A DNA stretch of 64,000 nt from positions 1,204,838 to 1,268,837 of the forward strand of contig NW_006499617.1 of assembly GCF_000471905.2 (NCBI RefSeq), read 5' to 3'. Made by a program: the position numbers and the translations under genes. The notes beneath the pieces are model-generated. The model did not search any database. It had not been told where the DNA came from and saw only the letters and a list, made by a program, of their open reading frames with translations. Shown piece after piece: positions 1-10,435 of the stretch. Within the stretch, counting starts at the first letter, position 1; each line of letters begins with the position of its first letter. This stretch comes from Amborella trichopoda (lineage: Eukaryota; Streptophyta; Magnoliopsida; Amborellales; Amborellaceae).

Positions 1-2234
1 GATACTCCCGCATCTTCTTTGCGAATATGTCAAGAAGTAATGACATCTTATCTGATGGTATGGACACCAATGATCTTCAGTCCCCTTAACAAGGCGAAGG
101 GGTTGCCTTGCCATCTTTGATGTGATTATGCCTTCCTGAAGCATTATAATGAAGAAGGTGTAGAGAATTCCAAGCACTTCATCCTCCTCTTGGATGGTTA
201 CAACATGGGAGGCCTCAGCTGCCTCGAATGCCTGCCTTAGGTCTTCGAGCTTTATCTGACACTTCTGAATCAGAGCCTCATTGATTTCCTTCAGCTTATA
301 GCAGTCATACGTAGGTTGATTAATCCTTCGATGGTAAGCACAATAATTCACCTGATCGTCTAGGCCAGATTGCTCGGGGAACTTGATTTCTGGAAGCTGG
401 ATCATATTCTGCTCCAATAATAACTAGAACAATGCAAGGACCCATTCCTTCTTTAAGGAATAGACCTTATTCCTATGCCTAGAGAGATAATCCCTCTGAT
501 CAAAGTTGGTTGGTGGAGGTACTCTATTGTATGATAGTTGTTGCTTGCCAACCTGGGGTGTTACTGTTGCTACGGTTACCCCTTTAGAGAGGTCTAAGGT
601 TTGGGGGGAACCCTTCTTTGAATCAGTGACCATGACGGCTACACTGATCACCCCTTTCTGTTGGCTGCCCTGTGTGTTATTCTGAGAGCTACCATTGCCC
701 ATGCTATTTGCTATGGATGGTTGTCATGTCGCACCATGATGGTGACAAACTTTCTATGCAGACTGATTTAGAGATCAACTCTAACATGTAGGTTGGATTG
801 GAGGCCTCGAGAAGTAGAGCGATCTCAGGTCACATATTCCACACGCAAGTTTGGACTTCTTCCTTCTCAGGCATAGGANNNNNNNNNNNNNNNNNNNNNN
901 NNNNNNNNNNNNNNNNNNNNNNNNNNNNNNNNNNNNNNNNNNNNNNNNNNNNNNNNNNNNNNNNNNNNNNNNNNNNNNNNNNNNNNNNNNNNNNNNNNNN
1001 NNNNNNNNNNNNNNNNNNNNNNNNNNNNNNNNNNNNNNNNNNNNNNNNNNNNNNNNNNNNNNNNNNNNNNNNNNNNNNNNNNNNNNNNNNNNNNNNNNNN
1101 NNNNNNNNNNNNNNNNNNNNNNNNNNNNNNNNNNNNNNNNNNNNNNNNNNNNNNNNNNNNNNNNNNNNNNNNNNNNNNNNNNNNNNNNNNNNNNNNNNNN
1201 NNNNNNNNNNNNNNNNNNNNNNNNNNNNNNNNNNNNNNNNNNNNNNNNNNNNNNNNNNNNNNNNNNNNNNNNNNNNNNNNNNNNNNNNNNNNNNNNNNNN
1301 NNNNNNNNNNNNNNNNNNNNNNNNNNNNNNNNNNNNNNNNNNNNNNNNNNNNNNNNNNNNNNNNNNNNNNNNNNNNNNNNNNNNNNNNNNNNNNNNNNNN
1401 NNNNNNNNNNNNNNNNNNNNNNNNNNNNNNNNNNNNNNNNNNNNNNNNNNNNNNNNNNNNNNNNNNNNNNNNNNNNNNNNNNNNNNNNNNNNNNNNNNNN
1501 NNNNNNNNNNNNNNNNNNNNNNNNNNNNNNNNNNNNNNNNNNNNNNNNNNNNNNNNNNNNNNNNNNNNNNNNNNNNNNNNCTCTCTTTCGACCTCATAGA
1601 AGCATTGATAGAATAGTTTCTCTATCTCCTCCCATGTATGCATCGAGTTTGGAGGAAGTCGGGCAAACCATTGAAATGTCAGGTCATCAAGGGTCTCGAG
1701 AAATTGGCAGAGAAGAAGTCGCCTGTCAGCTGCCGTTTCTCGACATGCTGCTTGAAAGTGGGCGATATGCTGGTTTGGGCAGGTGGTTCCACTGAATATA
1801 GGAAACTTCCCTTTCTTATAGTTTGAGGGTAACGGGACTTGATCAATATAGGAGGGGTATGGCCTTTGATAAGGCGTAGCCCCTTGTATGCCTGAAATTT
1901 TCCTGTTCTTTAAGCTATGGGTGACCATAGCATCAACATTAGACTGAGAGACCAGATGACGGACAGAATTGTTCTACAAGTTAGATGAAGGAGGCTGTCG
2001 TGGAGGTATAACATCAAACTGATGGGAATTGACCTCATGGCTAGTCGACTGGCGTGCAGCATCAATACGGTCTATCTTCTCCATCATTGCATGCACCATA
2101 TCCTCAAACTTGTTCATGCGATCTTCTTGCGCATCACCTGGCTCGCTTACAACCATTACTTGACCGTTTCTCTAGGGAGGTTAATGTTAGTGGCAACTGA
2201 AGGCTTGCGAGTTTGACGGGTCATACGTGGTAGG
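1..2234 (-). pseudogene. gag: gag of E1 (broken)
   Basis: Gag is the structural capsid/nucleocapsid protein that packages the element RNA into cytoplasmic particles. Reading on the minus strand, an N-terminal stretch with SEPGDAQEDRMNKFEDMVHA (2156-1974) is followed by the capsid-type Retrotrans_gag domain (1928-1581), with conserved short motifs YPSYIDQ, HIAHFQAACRE, FQWFARLPPNS and EIEKLFYQCFYEVERE. The N gap 879-1580 removes the next part, and after it comes a piece with EKEEVQTCVWNM. The C-terminal CX2HX3GHX4C knuckle seen in E4 is damaged here (positions about 20-85): the glycine is a cysteine and a short deletion removes the last cysteine. Several in-frame stops are visible, for example after 879. 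Homology is judged from motif similarity to plant Tat-lineage gag and from collinearity with E4. Confidence 0.8.
879..1580. other. assembly gap (702 N) inside gag
   Basis: This is a run of N. Open frames reported across it are artefacts. The flanking sequence shows the gap lies in the middle of E1 gag, at the same place as the gap in E4 gag. Judging from the uninterrupted E6 copy (near 53460-53580), only about 0.1 kb of gag should be missing here, so the gap length is probably not the true missing length. Confidence 0.95.
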
Positions 2235-2305
2235 TCAGTCAGCAAGGCGTCATCATGCCCTGATTGAACTCGACTTTTGTATGCAGATCACGTTTGGACA
2301 GGTTC

Positions 2306-3720
2306 TCAATGGTCTTGGGACCATGGCTGGGGAGCTGGTTCACGACGGTCTTGGGACCATGGTTGTTGAGTGGCTGAGTCTTCTTCTGCGACAGTAACCA
2401 CAACACAGGGCTCATAGATCTCTTCTTCAAGCTTCATTGTCTGAAAGGGGGAGAAGGGATTTAGGTGAAGAGGGTCATCGAAATCGACTACTTTGACTGC
2501 CTTGGTCACCTCCCTAGTCAAAATTTGCAGGCCTCTATCACGTTTAGCCTTGAGGTTTTGATGGACCTCTTGCCAAAACTGCGATCTAAGTCACGGTTGG
2601 TCAACTCTTCTTACATAGGAGAGAGTTGTCTCCATCAGGTGTGGCAAAAGATGAGGGACAAGAACTGGGGTCATCTTAGGCCAGGGAGGATGAAGGACTC
2701 GATCTTTTGTGAGGTCCATGCCCCGAGCTCTCTTATGAGGCCCAGAGACATGAACAAAGTGTTGGGGCTGGTTCAGGATGGTACTCTTGGGGAAAACCTT
2801 CAAGGACCAATGTTGAAGGTGCATGCACGATGAAGAAGGAGCGAGCGGGAGCAGGGTTGACTCATGAGGAGGCTCGAGTCGAAGACGAGGGAAGGCCTGA
2901 GATGGTGACGGGTGTGCACCCTTGAAGAAGGATCTTGAGGGATCTGGGGGTCCACCCTGACTCGTGCAGGTGAGCTGGCTTTAAGAAGCTAAGAACTACA
3001 AGCAGGTGTCTGTAAGTGAACAGGTGCAGACCTGCCCCTTATTGGGTGCGCTTGTGTGTGCATAAGCGGAGGACGAGGAGATCGTCTTCTGTGTACTTGG
3101 GTTGGCACAATAATGGCATTGCCCCAAGTAGTGAGATTCACATGAGTGGCGTGTGGAGGATCTGGCCTAGGAAGGTTCGATCTTGGACACGGACTTGAGG
3201 TAAAAGAAGGGCTGCCTAGGTGACCAACGAGTCTTGTGGTGCGTGTAAGGTGTGGAGACCATGGGCTTTCCGCCTCTTTGTGTTGAGCCTCTAGGGATAG
3301 AGACTTTTGATGTAGGAATGTGTGGGGTAGCCTTATGGCGACCCACAGAAGCAATGGCAACTCGCTTGCCTTTTGCAGAAAGGGACTGGGAAGCCTTCCT
3401 GCGTACCTAAGAAACATGACCGGTAAGTGACTCGTCGGTGGCTGGGTTCCTGTTGTGTGGAGCAACATAAGTGCTGCCCATGCAAGGCGCCTTAGTGGAA
3501 TTTCCATCAGAGTGAAGAGATGGGGAGGGAGGGACCTTCAAGTCCCTCCTCACACCAGTCCAAGTTTAGACCTGGGAGCTAGACAATGGTCTTGGGACCT
3601 TTGCTCAAGAAGATGGTCGCGAACGAAGGGACTGGGACACTCTCGAATAACGGGATAAGAAATCCTCGATCCAGATGTATGGGTTATAGAACCCAGCAGC
3701 CTTAAGTGAATGTGAAAGGA
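2306..3720 (-). pseudogene. pre-gag coding region of E1 (broken)
   Basis: This minus-strand region lies between the primer site and gag and holds open stretches related to the same interval of E4 and E6. The best conserved part (2824-2591) contains the short motif SKVFPKSTILNQPQ, found also in E4 (near 35030) and in E6 (near 54700, with S for N). A following stretch (2521-2306) has LQILTREVTKAVK, matching E4. Further upstream, 3507-2989 parallels the E4 leader with frame changes. In Tat/Ogre-type elements an extra ORF or an extended gag N-terminus in this position is known. I cannot assign a domain or function. It may be a separate ORF1 or simply the N-terminal part of gag. Confidence 0.5.
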
Positions 3721-3782
3721 TGATGATAGCAGATAAAGAAGAAACTAGCCAAACAAGAACGATCTGACTAAGGGGTAGTAAG

Positions 3783-3800
3783 TCCCCAGTGGAGTCGCCA
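3783..3800 (-). promoter_or_regulatory. primer binding site, tRNA-Arg type (E1)
   Basis: The minus strand reads TGGCGACTCCACTGGGGA, which is complementary to the 3' end (with CCA) of a plant tRNA-Arg. It lies 3 bases (GCT on the minus strand) from the LTR end. This is the best preserved of the four primer sites in the window. Confidence 0.85.
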
Positions 3801-4499
3801 AGCTAGGTAGGTGCCTCGATCTCGCCCTCCGGATCCCTGGGGGATCAGGAGGCTTGCTACTCGGGCTTCGGGGAAGACCCAGGATGATCGTGAGGAATTT
3901 TAAAAGGTGGGTTCGGGACATACTCGGTTTGACTCGAGTGGGTGCCCTCTTAAATCACGAAGAAAGCCCCCCAGTAATGAAACTGGTTAAGAGTTGCTTC
4001 CCTTGGCTCGTATCCTTCTTATTTTCTGCTTTCTGCAATCACACACATATATGGTTAAGGTTATGGGACAGGTGGGTCAGACCTCACCCTTTTCCTCTCT
4101 GATGAGCGTACACAAGCATGCGCATTCAAGAAGAAGGAAGAAAGACCGGGGGAGAGAAGAATTCAACCAAGCAAGAAGGTTAAGGCAGGGACTAAACTAG
4201 TGGATAATTGACATAGCATGGTGTTGAAACGGGCTCGATAGCTGAGACTGGCTCATCGGATCGCTACTAGACGTTATTGTCGATATCGACTAGATAAGTA
4301 CGATGGTGGGTCTGTCGTGGTAGTAAAGCGAGCCCAGTGAACCTGACGTGACAACATATGGCTAGACGACAGAACTGCCATGAGATGCTAACCTCAATAT
4401 CCCTTAGTCGAACGAGAGAACAGCAGCGGAATGGTTAAAGAGAAGAAAGGGATAGACGAAAAGAGAGAGAAGAAGGAAGAGGACATGCAGTCTGCACTA

Positions 4500-4995
4500 A
4501 ACATCGCTGACTATTTCAGGAGATAGGAAAGAGAGGAAGCAATCGGTGCTAAGCTTCACCGACTGTGTCAGCAAAGAAGAGAGGGAGGGAGCTAGCTAAC
4601 TCTTAATCTTGCCAACATACAGAAGAAGAGAGGGAAAACCAGTTAGCTCTAGGCCTTGCCGACTGATAGAAGAAAAGAGAGGAGACCAATCGGTGCTAGG
4701 TCTCGTCGACTGATAGATGGAGAGAGAGGAGGCCAATAGACGCTAGGTCTCATCGACTGGTAGAAAAAGAGAGAGGAGACCAACCAGCGCTAGGTCCCAC
4801 CCACTGATAGATGAAGAGAGAGAGGACCAACTGGTGCTAGGTCTCGTCGACTGATAGACAAAGAGAGAGGGCACCAACCGACGCTAGGTCTCGTCGACTA
4901 ATAAACAAAGAGAGAGGGGACCAACCGGTGCTAGGTCTCATTGACTGATAGATGAAGCGAGAGAAAGAAAATCAGCACTAAGTCTCACCAGTTGA
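4500..4995. repeat. 47-bp tandem array in E1 LTR
   Basis: About eight to ten degenerate copies of a 47-bp unit can be followed by the recurring phrases GCTAGGTCTCGTCGACTGAT and AAAGAGAGAGG. The same array is in both LTRs of E4 (about 21140-21740 and 36770-37290). Confidence 0.75.
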
Positions 4996-5100
4996 TAGAG
5001 AGAGAAGAGAGAGAGAGAGAAGAGAGAGAGAGAGAAGACAGAGCAAGAGAGAGAGAGAAGAGAGAGAAAGATAGAGGGATAGAGAGAGAGGGAGAGAGAA
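4995..5100. repeat. GA-rich simple repeat
   Basis: A (GA)n-like purine tract directly follows the 47-bp array and has interruptions such as AGACAGAGC. The open frames across it are low-complexity (Arg/Glu on plus, Ser/Leu on minus) and are not genes. Confidence 0.85.
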
Positions 5101-5218
5101 AGTTGCCTGCCCGAAGGGTACCAGCCCTTTTCTTCTCTCTCCTCTCTCTCTCCAAGATGTACTCACCGAGAGGTGGTGGGTGGTTTGCGTGTTGTCCGTT
5201 TTACAATGAGGCAGTGCC

Positions 5219-5228
5219 TATTTATATA
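5219..5228 (-). promoter_or_regulatory. LTR TATA box (E1)
   Basis: TATATAAATA on the minus strand, next to the conserved phrase TTGGGCACAACTC that accompanies the TATA box in other F1 LTRs. This is the likely pol II core promoter of the element. Confidence 0.6.
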
Positions 5229-6534
5229 GAGTTGTGCCCAAACATGGGTGTATTGATCAAAATTAAACCTAATTACTGAAAATTAATATTTAATTGAATT
5301 AAAAGAAATTCTAAAAATGGGTGTAAAAAGACTGTTTTGCCCCTGCCTGACAATGTCTGGAATTCTAGAACAATCCTTGTGGCTGCCCGAGAACTTGCGT
5401 GATCTTCCATGGTTGACTCGAGGTTGTTCTGACGCCCGTTTGATCGAAAGATTATTGTTTTCTTGTTGGGCTCGACATGGCGATTGTTTTGATACCAACT
5501 TGGAGCCATGAATCACGTTTTTGAGTCATGATCACGAGACTTGAAATTTGTTTGAATCCTCGAAATTTCAGATCGATAGTTCCATCTTTCCTTAATATTT
5601 TTCAATGATTTCTTAATCGCAATGCACTAACAATGCCATCACGATGGTGTGGCAACAATCGGAACGTGATTTGGAGCTTGAACGAAGATTTTGCAACTTT
5701 TGATGTTTTGCCGGAATCTAGAATCCAACTACCAAAATTTCAGTAACTTCCTCGGCTTCGTGCATGAAATATGAGCGTCCATTACATGCGTGGTTTAGTC
5801 CAATGGTAGCCCTGAACCTTAAGCACACAATGGAATTGGTTTCGCGTCGATCTGTTGTGCAGGTGTTGCGATTTGGTTCGAGCGAGGCGTGTCGTTGCTG
5901 AATTTTCTGCAATTTTTTTAGGGATCGAAAAATTCTCTCTAGCTTTTATCCCTGCTCGGATATCATCCCAGAGCGTGCCACATATCGAGTTGTTCTTCTT
6001 GATGAGACGAATACGCTCACCAAATTTGGGAGCGATCCGATTAGGAATGAGTGAGTTACGGGCCCCGAAAGTGACTTCTTGTAATTGTAAAAATAGCCAC
6101 CTTTAATAGTGTTTCGACGCAGTGAGGCCATACAGGAATAGTGTGTGACCTCTCTTGTTTCAATGTTTTGCTCATATCTTTGTTTTGAAGTGTTTGATCA
6201 AGCTGAAACTTGGCCCTTAGGGGTTTTTCGACCGTACCAGATCCAATGGTGGTGGTTCCATAGTAATTTGAGACACCAAAAATGTTGCTCTAGTTGTAGG
6301 GTCCATTTTAGGGGGCGCTAGAGGCCAATTTTTCGAAAAATGTTTCTTTGTGGTCACTGCCTTAGACATGTCTGATAGTGACGAAACTTGGTAGGTGGTC
6401 TTTTGAAGTGCTAAGGATGACCTTGAGCTTTGTTGGGGCCATTCTAAGACTGTCGGGAATTTTCCACTGTTTCGTAAGCTTTATTAACCTGCTTCCTACC
6501 TGGGACCAAGGTGATGAAAAATACGTTCGAATAG

Positions 6535-7005
6535 TGGGGCATGGATATTGTAGGACCCATCGACCCTCCTTCTACTTTGGGTCATACCTTCATCTTGGTG
6601 ACGACAGACTATTTTTTCAAATGGACTAAGGCAGTCCATCTCAGTGAGGGACCAGGGACCACTATGGCTAATTTCTTGAGACACCACATCATCTACCGGT
6701 TCGGGGTCCTAGATCAAATAACTTTTGATAATGGCCCTCTGTCCAGGAGCCAGCAAGTGGATCTCCTAGTCAATCAGTTCGGTTTTGATTGGAAGTACAC
6801 GACTATGTTCAACCCTCGTGCCAACGGGTTAGCTGAGGCATTCAACAAGACTTTGTGTGGCGTGCTCCGGAAGTCGGTGTCAAAGTCAATAAAGAACTCA
6901 CATGAGAAGTTGAATGAGGCTCTATGGGCCTATCGCACTGCCACTCGCAATGCTATGAAGTCCACCCCTTTCCAACCACTTTCGAGTCAGCTTCGATTCA
7001 TCTGA
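6535..7005 (+). pseudogene. pol (INT): integrase core of E2 (truncated)
   Basis: Integrase inserts the element cDNA into chromosomes. This 154-codon fragment is the rve catalytic core, and all three residues of the D,D35E triad are visible: Asp 2 in MDIVGP, Asp 63 in TFDNGP and Glu 99 in NGLAEAFNK (35 residues between the second and third). The HHCC zinc finger is not present because the E1 LTR abuts the first catalytic Asp. At the other end the frame breaks after LWAYRTATRNAMKSTPF and the C-terminal domain is missing: sequence jumps into the 3' region repeat with CAAACATACAAGG. It is the least damaged integrase core in the window, but a fragment. Confidence 0.85.
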
Positions 7006-7269
7006 TGAATATGTCAAACATACAAGGCAGACTTCTCTAGCAAGGAACTGACCTATGATGGAGGGCGTACCCTATTTATAGTGGATGCCCTTCCACAGAA
7101 CAATATGGATATCATGGTTGTGTTGGACGACTTGGCTTCCAACACATCGCGGCAGCAAGGCCTCCCCTTTTTCCATCACTCTTGAACACCGCAAGACATC
7201 GACGTCCAAGGTCATCGACGTGCACTGCACAATGTCGCATCTTATCATCCCCACAGTTAGGCTAACGCC

Positions 7270-7452
7270 CTACGGGACTATCGCCGAGAGCCTCATGCCC
7301 CCAAGCGTGGCTATCACCGTGTGTAACCTAGGGACGTGCGAAGGCGGAGCTACATGTGACTTAATGTCATGAGTGACTTTGAAGAACCCCAGCTCCCAAT
7401 GTTCCCCATTTTTGTGGGGCATTGACGCCTCTTCAATTCCCCTAATAGTCAC
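7270..7452 (-). CDS. possible antisense ORF, E2 copy (60 aa)
   Basis: A short frame antisense to the element. It resembles the antisense frame in E6 (47301-47666): both share WELG, then HDIKSH or RDIKSH, then IATLG followed by M-x-L-x-x-IV, at matching spacing. A TATA-like box on the same strand lies upstream at about 8106-8112. Antisense ORFs between pol and the 3' LTR are known in Tat-lineage elements. There is no recognised domain, and similarity of the DNA alone could produce the shared frame, so coding status is uncertain. Confidence 0.3.
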   Translation of the reverse strand: MTIRGIEEASMPHKNGEHWELGFFKVTHDIKSHVAPPSHVPRLHTVIATLGGMRLSAIVP

Positions 7453-8105
7453 CCCACGTCAGCGGTACACCTTCCTGTGACCTTTGACCTTCCCCCCAAC
7501 CCTACGGGTTCCCACCGACATTTTCCCTCTCCACCGGGAATTCACTCTCTCCCACCGAGAAAATACTTCCCGCCTTCTGCTCATTGCTGGCGTTGGTAAA
7601 AGCCAACGGAAATCCCCTAAAGCTTCCTTGCGACCCTGCAGATTTCCATTCTCCCTGGTTTCCCACTTCAACAGTTCACCAAAGTTCACCAAAATTCCGC
7701 TAAGTTTCTGGTGAATTTAATGCCACCCCATCTCCTTCTCCTCCAACAACCTGAGAGCTGACAAAGCCCTCTGAACTCTCTGTGACCTTCCCTTCAGCAG
7801 CAGAATGATCGGAGGAGCACTGTAACTCTAGCAGGGCACCTCTAAAAACCTGCTAAGGCCCCAATAAGCCATGTTCCTTGCTCAGAAAGCCCCGACACTT
7901 CTCGGAAAGGTTTGCAATAATGCTACGAAGCTTCGAACCTGCTGAAGCTCACCAGAAAAATCCCTCAAGAAGTGTCCTTGCAAGTTTTGGCTAGGAAGTG
8001 CTCGCTGAAAAACCCTCCCTAGAAAGCTTTGTCTCTCTCTCTCTATCTAAAAATATTTCAGTTGTTTTTACCCTTTGATAAAACAGTAAACTGGGGTTTC
8101 TCCCC

Positions 8106-8112
8106 TTTTATA
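8106..8112 (-). promoter_or_regulatory. antisense TATA-like box (E2)
   Basis: On the minus strand the sequence reads GGGTATAAAAGGGGAGAAAC, followed by CCC and then, some bases on, CTGTTTTA and GGGTAAAAA. The same order occurs on the plus strand at 46600-46650 in E6 and, degraded, at 27191-27245 in E4. It points away from the 3' LTR, antisense to pol. Confidence 0.5.
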
Positions 8113-8439
8113 CCCTGTAATACCAAGAACTACCCCCAAAAAACTCAGAATACCCGAGACGGGTCAAGCCCGAGACCTGAAGAATCATCGTCGCTCACCT
8201 CGTCAAGACTTGCGTCGCGTGCCCCATCAAGACTTTTACCAAGCTCCTCGACCAGAGCCTATCGCCGCACATCTCCTCTAGAGGTTATCATGGCGCGTCA
8301 TGTTCAGGGGTCATCGTCGAGCGCATCTCATCCAAGGATCATCGTCTAGCGCGTCTCATCTAGAGATCACCGCTGCATGAAACGTCGAGGCCTACTGCTG
8401 TGTGCTTCACCAAGGGACCTAATGCATCACCTAGGCTTA

Positions 8440-9120
8440 CTGATGCACAGCCATGGTTCGCATTGTATGATCTTAAACTGTACTGGTCCGCATTGTATGA
8501 CCAAACTGCAGAGCCATGGTCCGCATTACATGACCCCAAACTGCACATCCATGGTCCGCATTTCATGACCTAAAACTGCACAACCATGGTTCGCATTGCA
8601 TGACCTTAAACTGCACAGCCATGGTCCACATTGCATGACCTTAAACTGCACAGCCAAGGTCCGCATTGCATGACCTTAAACTGCACAGCCAAGGTCCGCA
8701 TTGCATGCCCTTAAACTACACAGGCATGGTCCACATTGCATGGCCTTAAACTACACAGTCATGGTCTACATTGCATGACCTTAAACTACACATCCATGAC
8801 ACGCATTGCATGACCTTAAACTGCATAGCCATGGTCCTCATCGCATGACCTTAAACTGCACAGCCATAGTCCGCATTGCATGACCTTAAACTGCACAGTC
8901 GCGGTCTGCATTGCACGACCCTAAATTGCATAGTTGTGGTCCAAACTATACGAACCTAAACTGTAGCGGAGGTTTAGTTGCATGACCTTAAGCTGCATTG
9001 TCTTGGTTGTATGACCTAAAACTGCATAACCACGGTCTTAGCTATATGATCTTAAGACATAGTGCGCGTCCTGACCTCATGACATTAAACTGCTTTGCCC
9101 TGGTCTAAGAGGCGTGACCT
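8440..9120. repeat. 35-bp tandem array with TTTAAG core (E2)
   Basis: About 18 copies of a 35-bp unit are present. Each contains ATGACCTTAAACTGCA followed by CAGCCATGGTCCGCATTGC or variants. The first ten or so are regular and later ones are degenerate. The reverse complement of the core, TGCAGTTTAAGGTCAT, is the core of the arrays in E4 (25330-26220) and E6 (44800-46060). Confidence 0.85.
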
Positions 9121-10109
9121 TAAAACATGCCCATTAGGCGCACATACCCTTTACGTGCATCTCCATGCACGACTTCCTTAGCCGACCCATTTGTGTGCGC
9201 GTACCCTCTTCTTCTCCCCAATGAGCCTACTCAGCTGCACACCCCTTTCACATGCCTCTCGTGCACATTCCCCCTAACCGTCCCATTTGTGTGCGCATTC
9301 ACTCTTCTTCTCGTCAGCGAGCCTACTTAGGCATACATGCCTTTTACATGTATCTCCAGGCACATCCTCCCTAGCCGACCTATTCATGTTCACAGTCCCC
9401 CTTCACCGTCTTTCATCATCCCCCCGTGACTCTTATCCATGCTTGCCAGATGGGAAGCCATCTTTGCCGCCATATTCGACCTCATCTAGTGGGTTGCCAC
9501 CTTTCAACTACCATTCAATCATATCTCCACAGGCAACTTCATGTCGTCCTCCCAAGTGAGTCAAAGTCATCACCAGACTCACTTTGTGGCCTCTACAGAA
9601 TGCAATTCCTTACTGTTACAGTCTAACTATATGACCCTAAACTGTAGTGCACATCCTGGCCGCATGATGTTAAAAGGCTTTGCATAGGTCTCGGAGGCAC
9701 AACCCTAATACTCGCCTCCTCAAAAAGAAAGGGCATGGTGTACACCTGGGCAGGGAACCCCATGAGTAAAAATGACGAAAGGACATGGTCATGAAACTAT
9801 GAGTAACAAAGTTCCATGGAAAAAGAAACCCAGCCATAGTGAAAAATCCAAGGGGGCACTGTGAGCAAAAATGGATGAAAAGGGTGGACATGACCACAGG
9901 TCATGAGTAAAAGAGCCTAGAAATAACGAAATTTGGTGAAAACCATCTTCATGACGCCACTTCTTTTGTTCAAGTGAAAACCTACGAAAGGGTGCGTGGG
10001 CTAATAAGATGAGTTGATGCACGACTACCGCCCTAGTCGGCATTCAATTTCCAAACGGTCACATTGCTACTAAGGTTTGCCTAAAATCCTCAAAAGCTGG
10101 CATCCAGTC

Positions 10110-10435
10110 GTAGGCCAGATGGCTCGTCAGGGAGTGAGAGCCCCATAAGATCTCTCTAGTTTCCATGGCTCCTCAGGGAGTGAGAGCCCCACAAGATCTC
10201 CCTAGTTTCCATGGCTCATTAAGGCGTGAGAGCCCCACAATATCTCCCTAGTTTCCACGGCTCGTCAAGGAGTGAGAGCCCCACAAGATCTCCCTAGTTT
10301 CCATAGCTCTTCAGGGAGTGAGAGCCTCATAAGATCTCCTCAGTTTCATGGCTCATCAGGGAGTGAGAGCCACATAAGATCTCCCCGGTTTCAAGGCTCA
10401 TCAAGGAGTGAGAGCAGCATATGATCTCCTCAGTT
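10110..10435. repeat. 46-bp tandem array (E2)
   Basis: About seven copies of a 46-bp unit, recognised by GGGAGTGAGAGCCCCACAAG and CTCCCTAGTTTCCATGGCTC. No counterpart was seen in E4 or E6. Confidence 0.85.

Larger units (their letters stand above)
1..6533 (-). mobile_element. E1: Ty3/gypsy Tat-type retrotransposon, 5' part
   Basis: This is the 5' portion of a minus-strand F1 element: 5' LTR (3804-6533), tRNA-Arg primer site (3783-3800), pre-gag leader and gag, which runs off the left edge of the window. It is collinear with E4 at 32770-38799. Its outer end falls just before the codons for the WGMDIVG motif of an integrase on the plus strand (6535 on), so E1 inserted into that older element, E2. 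The other end lies outside the window, so the target duplication cannot be checked. A 702-base N gap interrupts gag. Confidence 0.85.
3804..6533 (-). repeat. 5' LTR of E1
   Basis: This 2.7 kb LTR aligns along its whole length with the two LTRs of E4 (36058-38799, 20414-23261). The 3' end on the minus strand is GGCACCTACCTA, against the canonical CACCTAACCA. The 5' end is TATTCGAACG rather than TG. It contains a 47-bp tandem array, a GA-rich stretch, a TATA box and, towards the outer end, the stretch shared by all F1 LTRs. No coding sequence is seen in it. Confidence 0.85.

Noticed and set aside
798..1928. Long open frames of several hundred codons on both strands near the window start
   Set aside because: They run through the 702-base N gap and mean nothing, except for the real gag piece 1928-1581 on the minus strand.
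2989..3507. 172-codon frame of E1 as an intact novel gene
   Set aside because: The same DNA in E3 and E4 favours different frames, so this frame is probably not the ancestral one; it is treated as part of a decayed pre-gag region.
4978..5279. Arg/Glu-rich charged peptide frame
   Set aside because: It is the (GA)n tract of the E1 LTR read in frame.
8440..10435. CRISPR-like regular repeats
   Set aside because: The units are contiguous tandem copies without unique spacers, in a plant retrotransposon; no cas genes are present.
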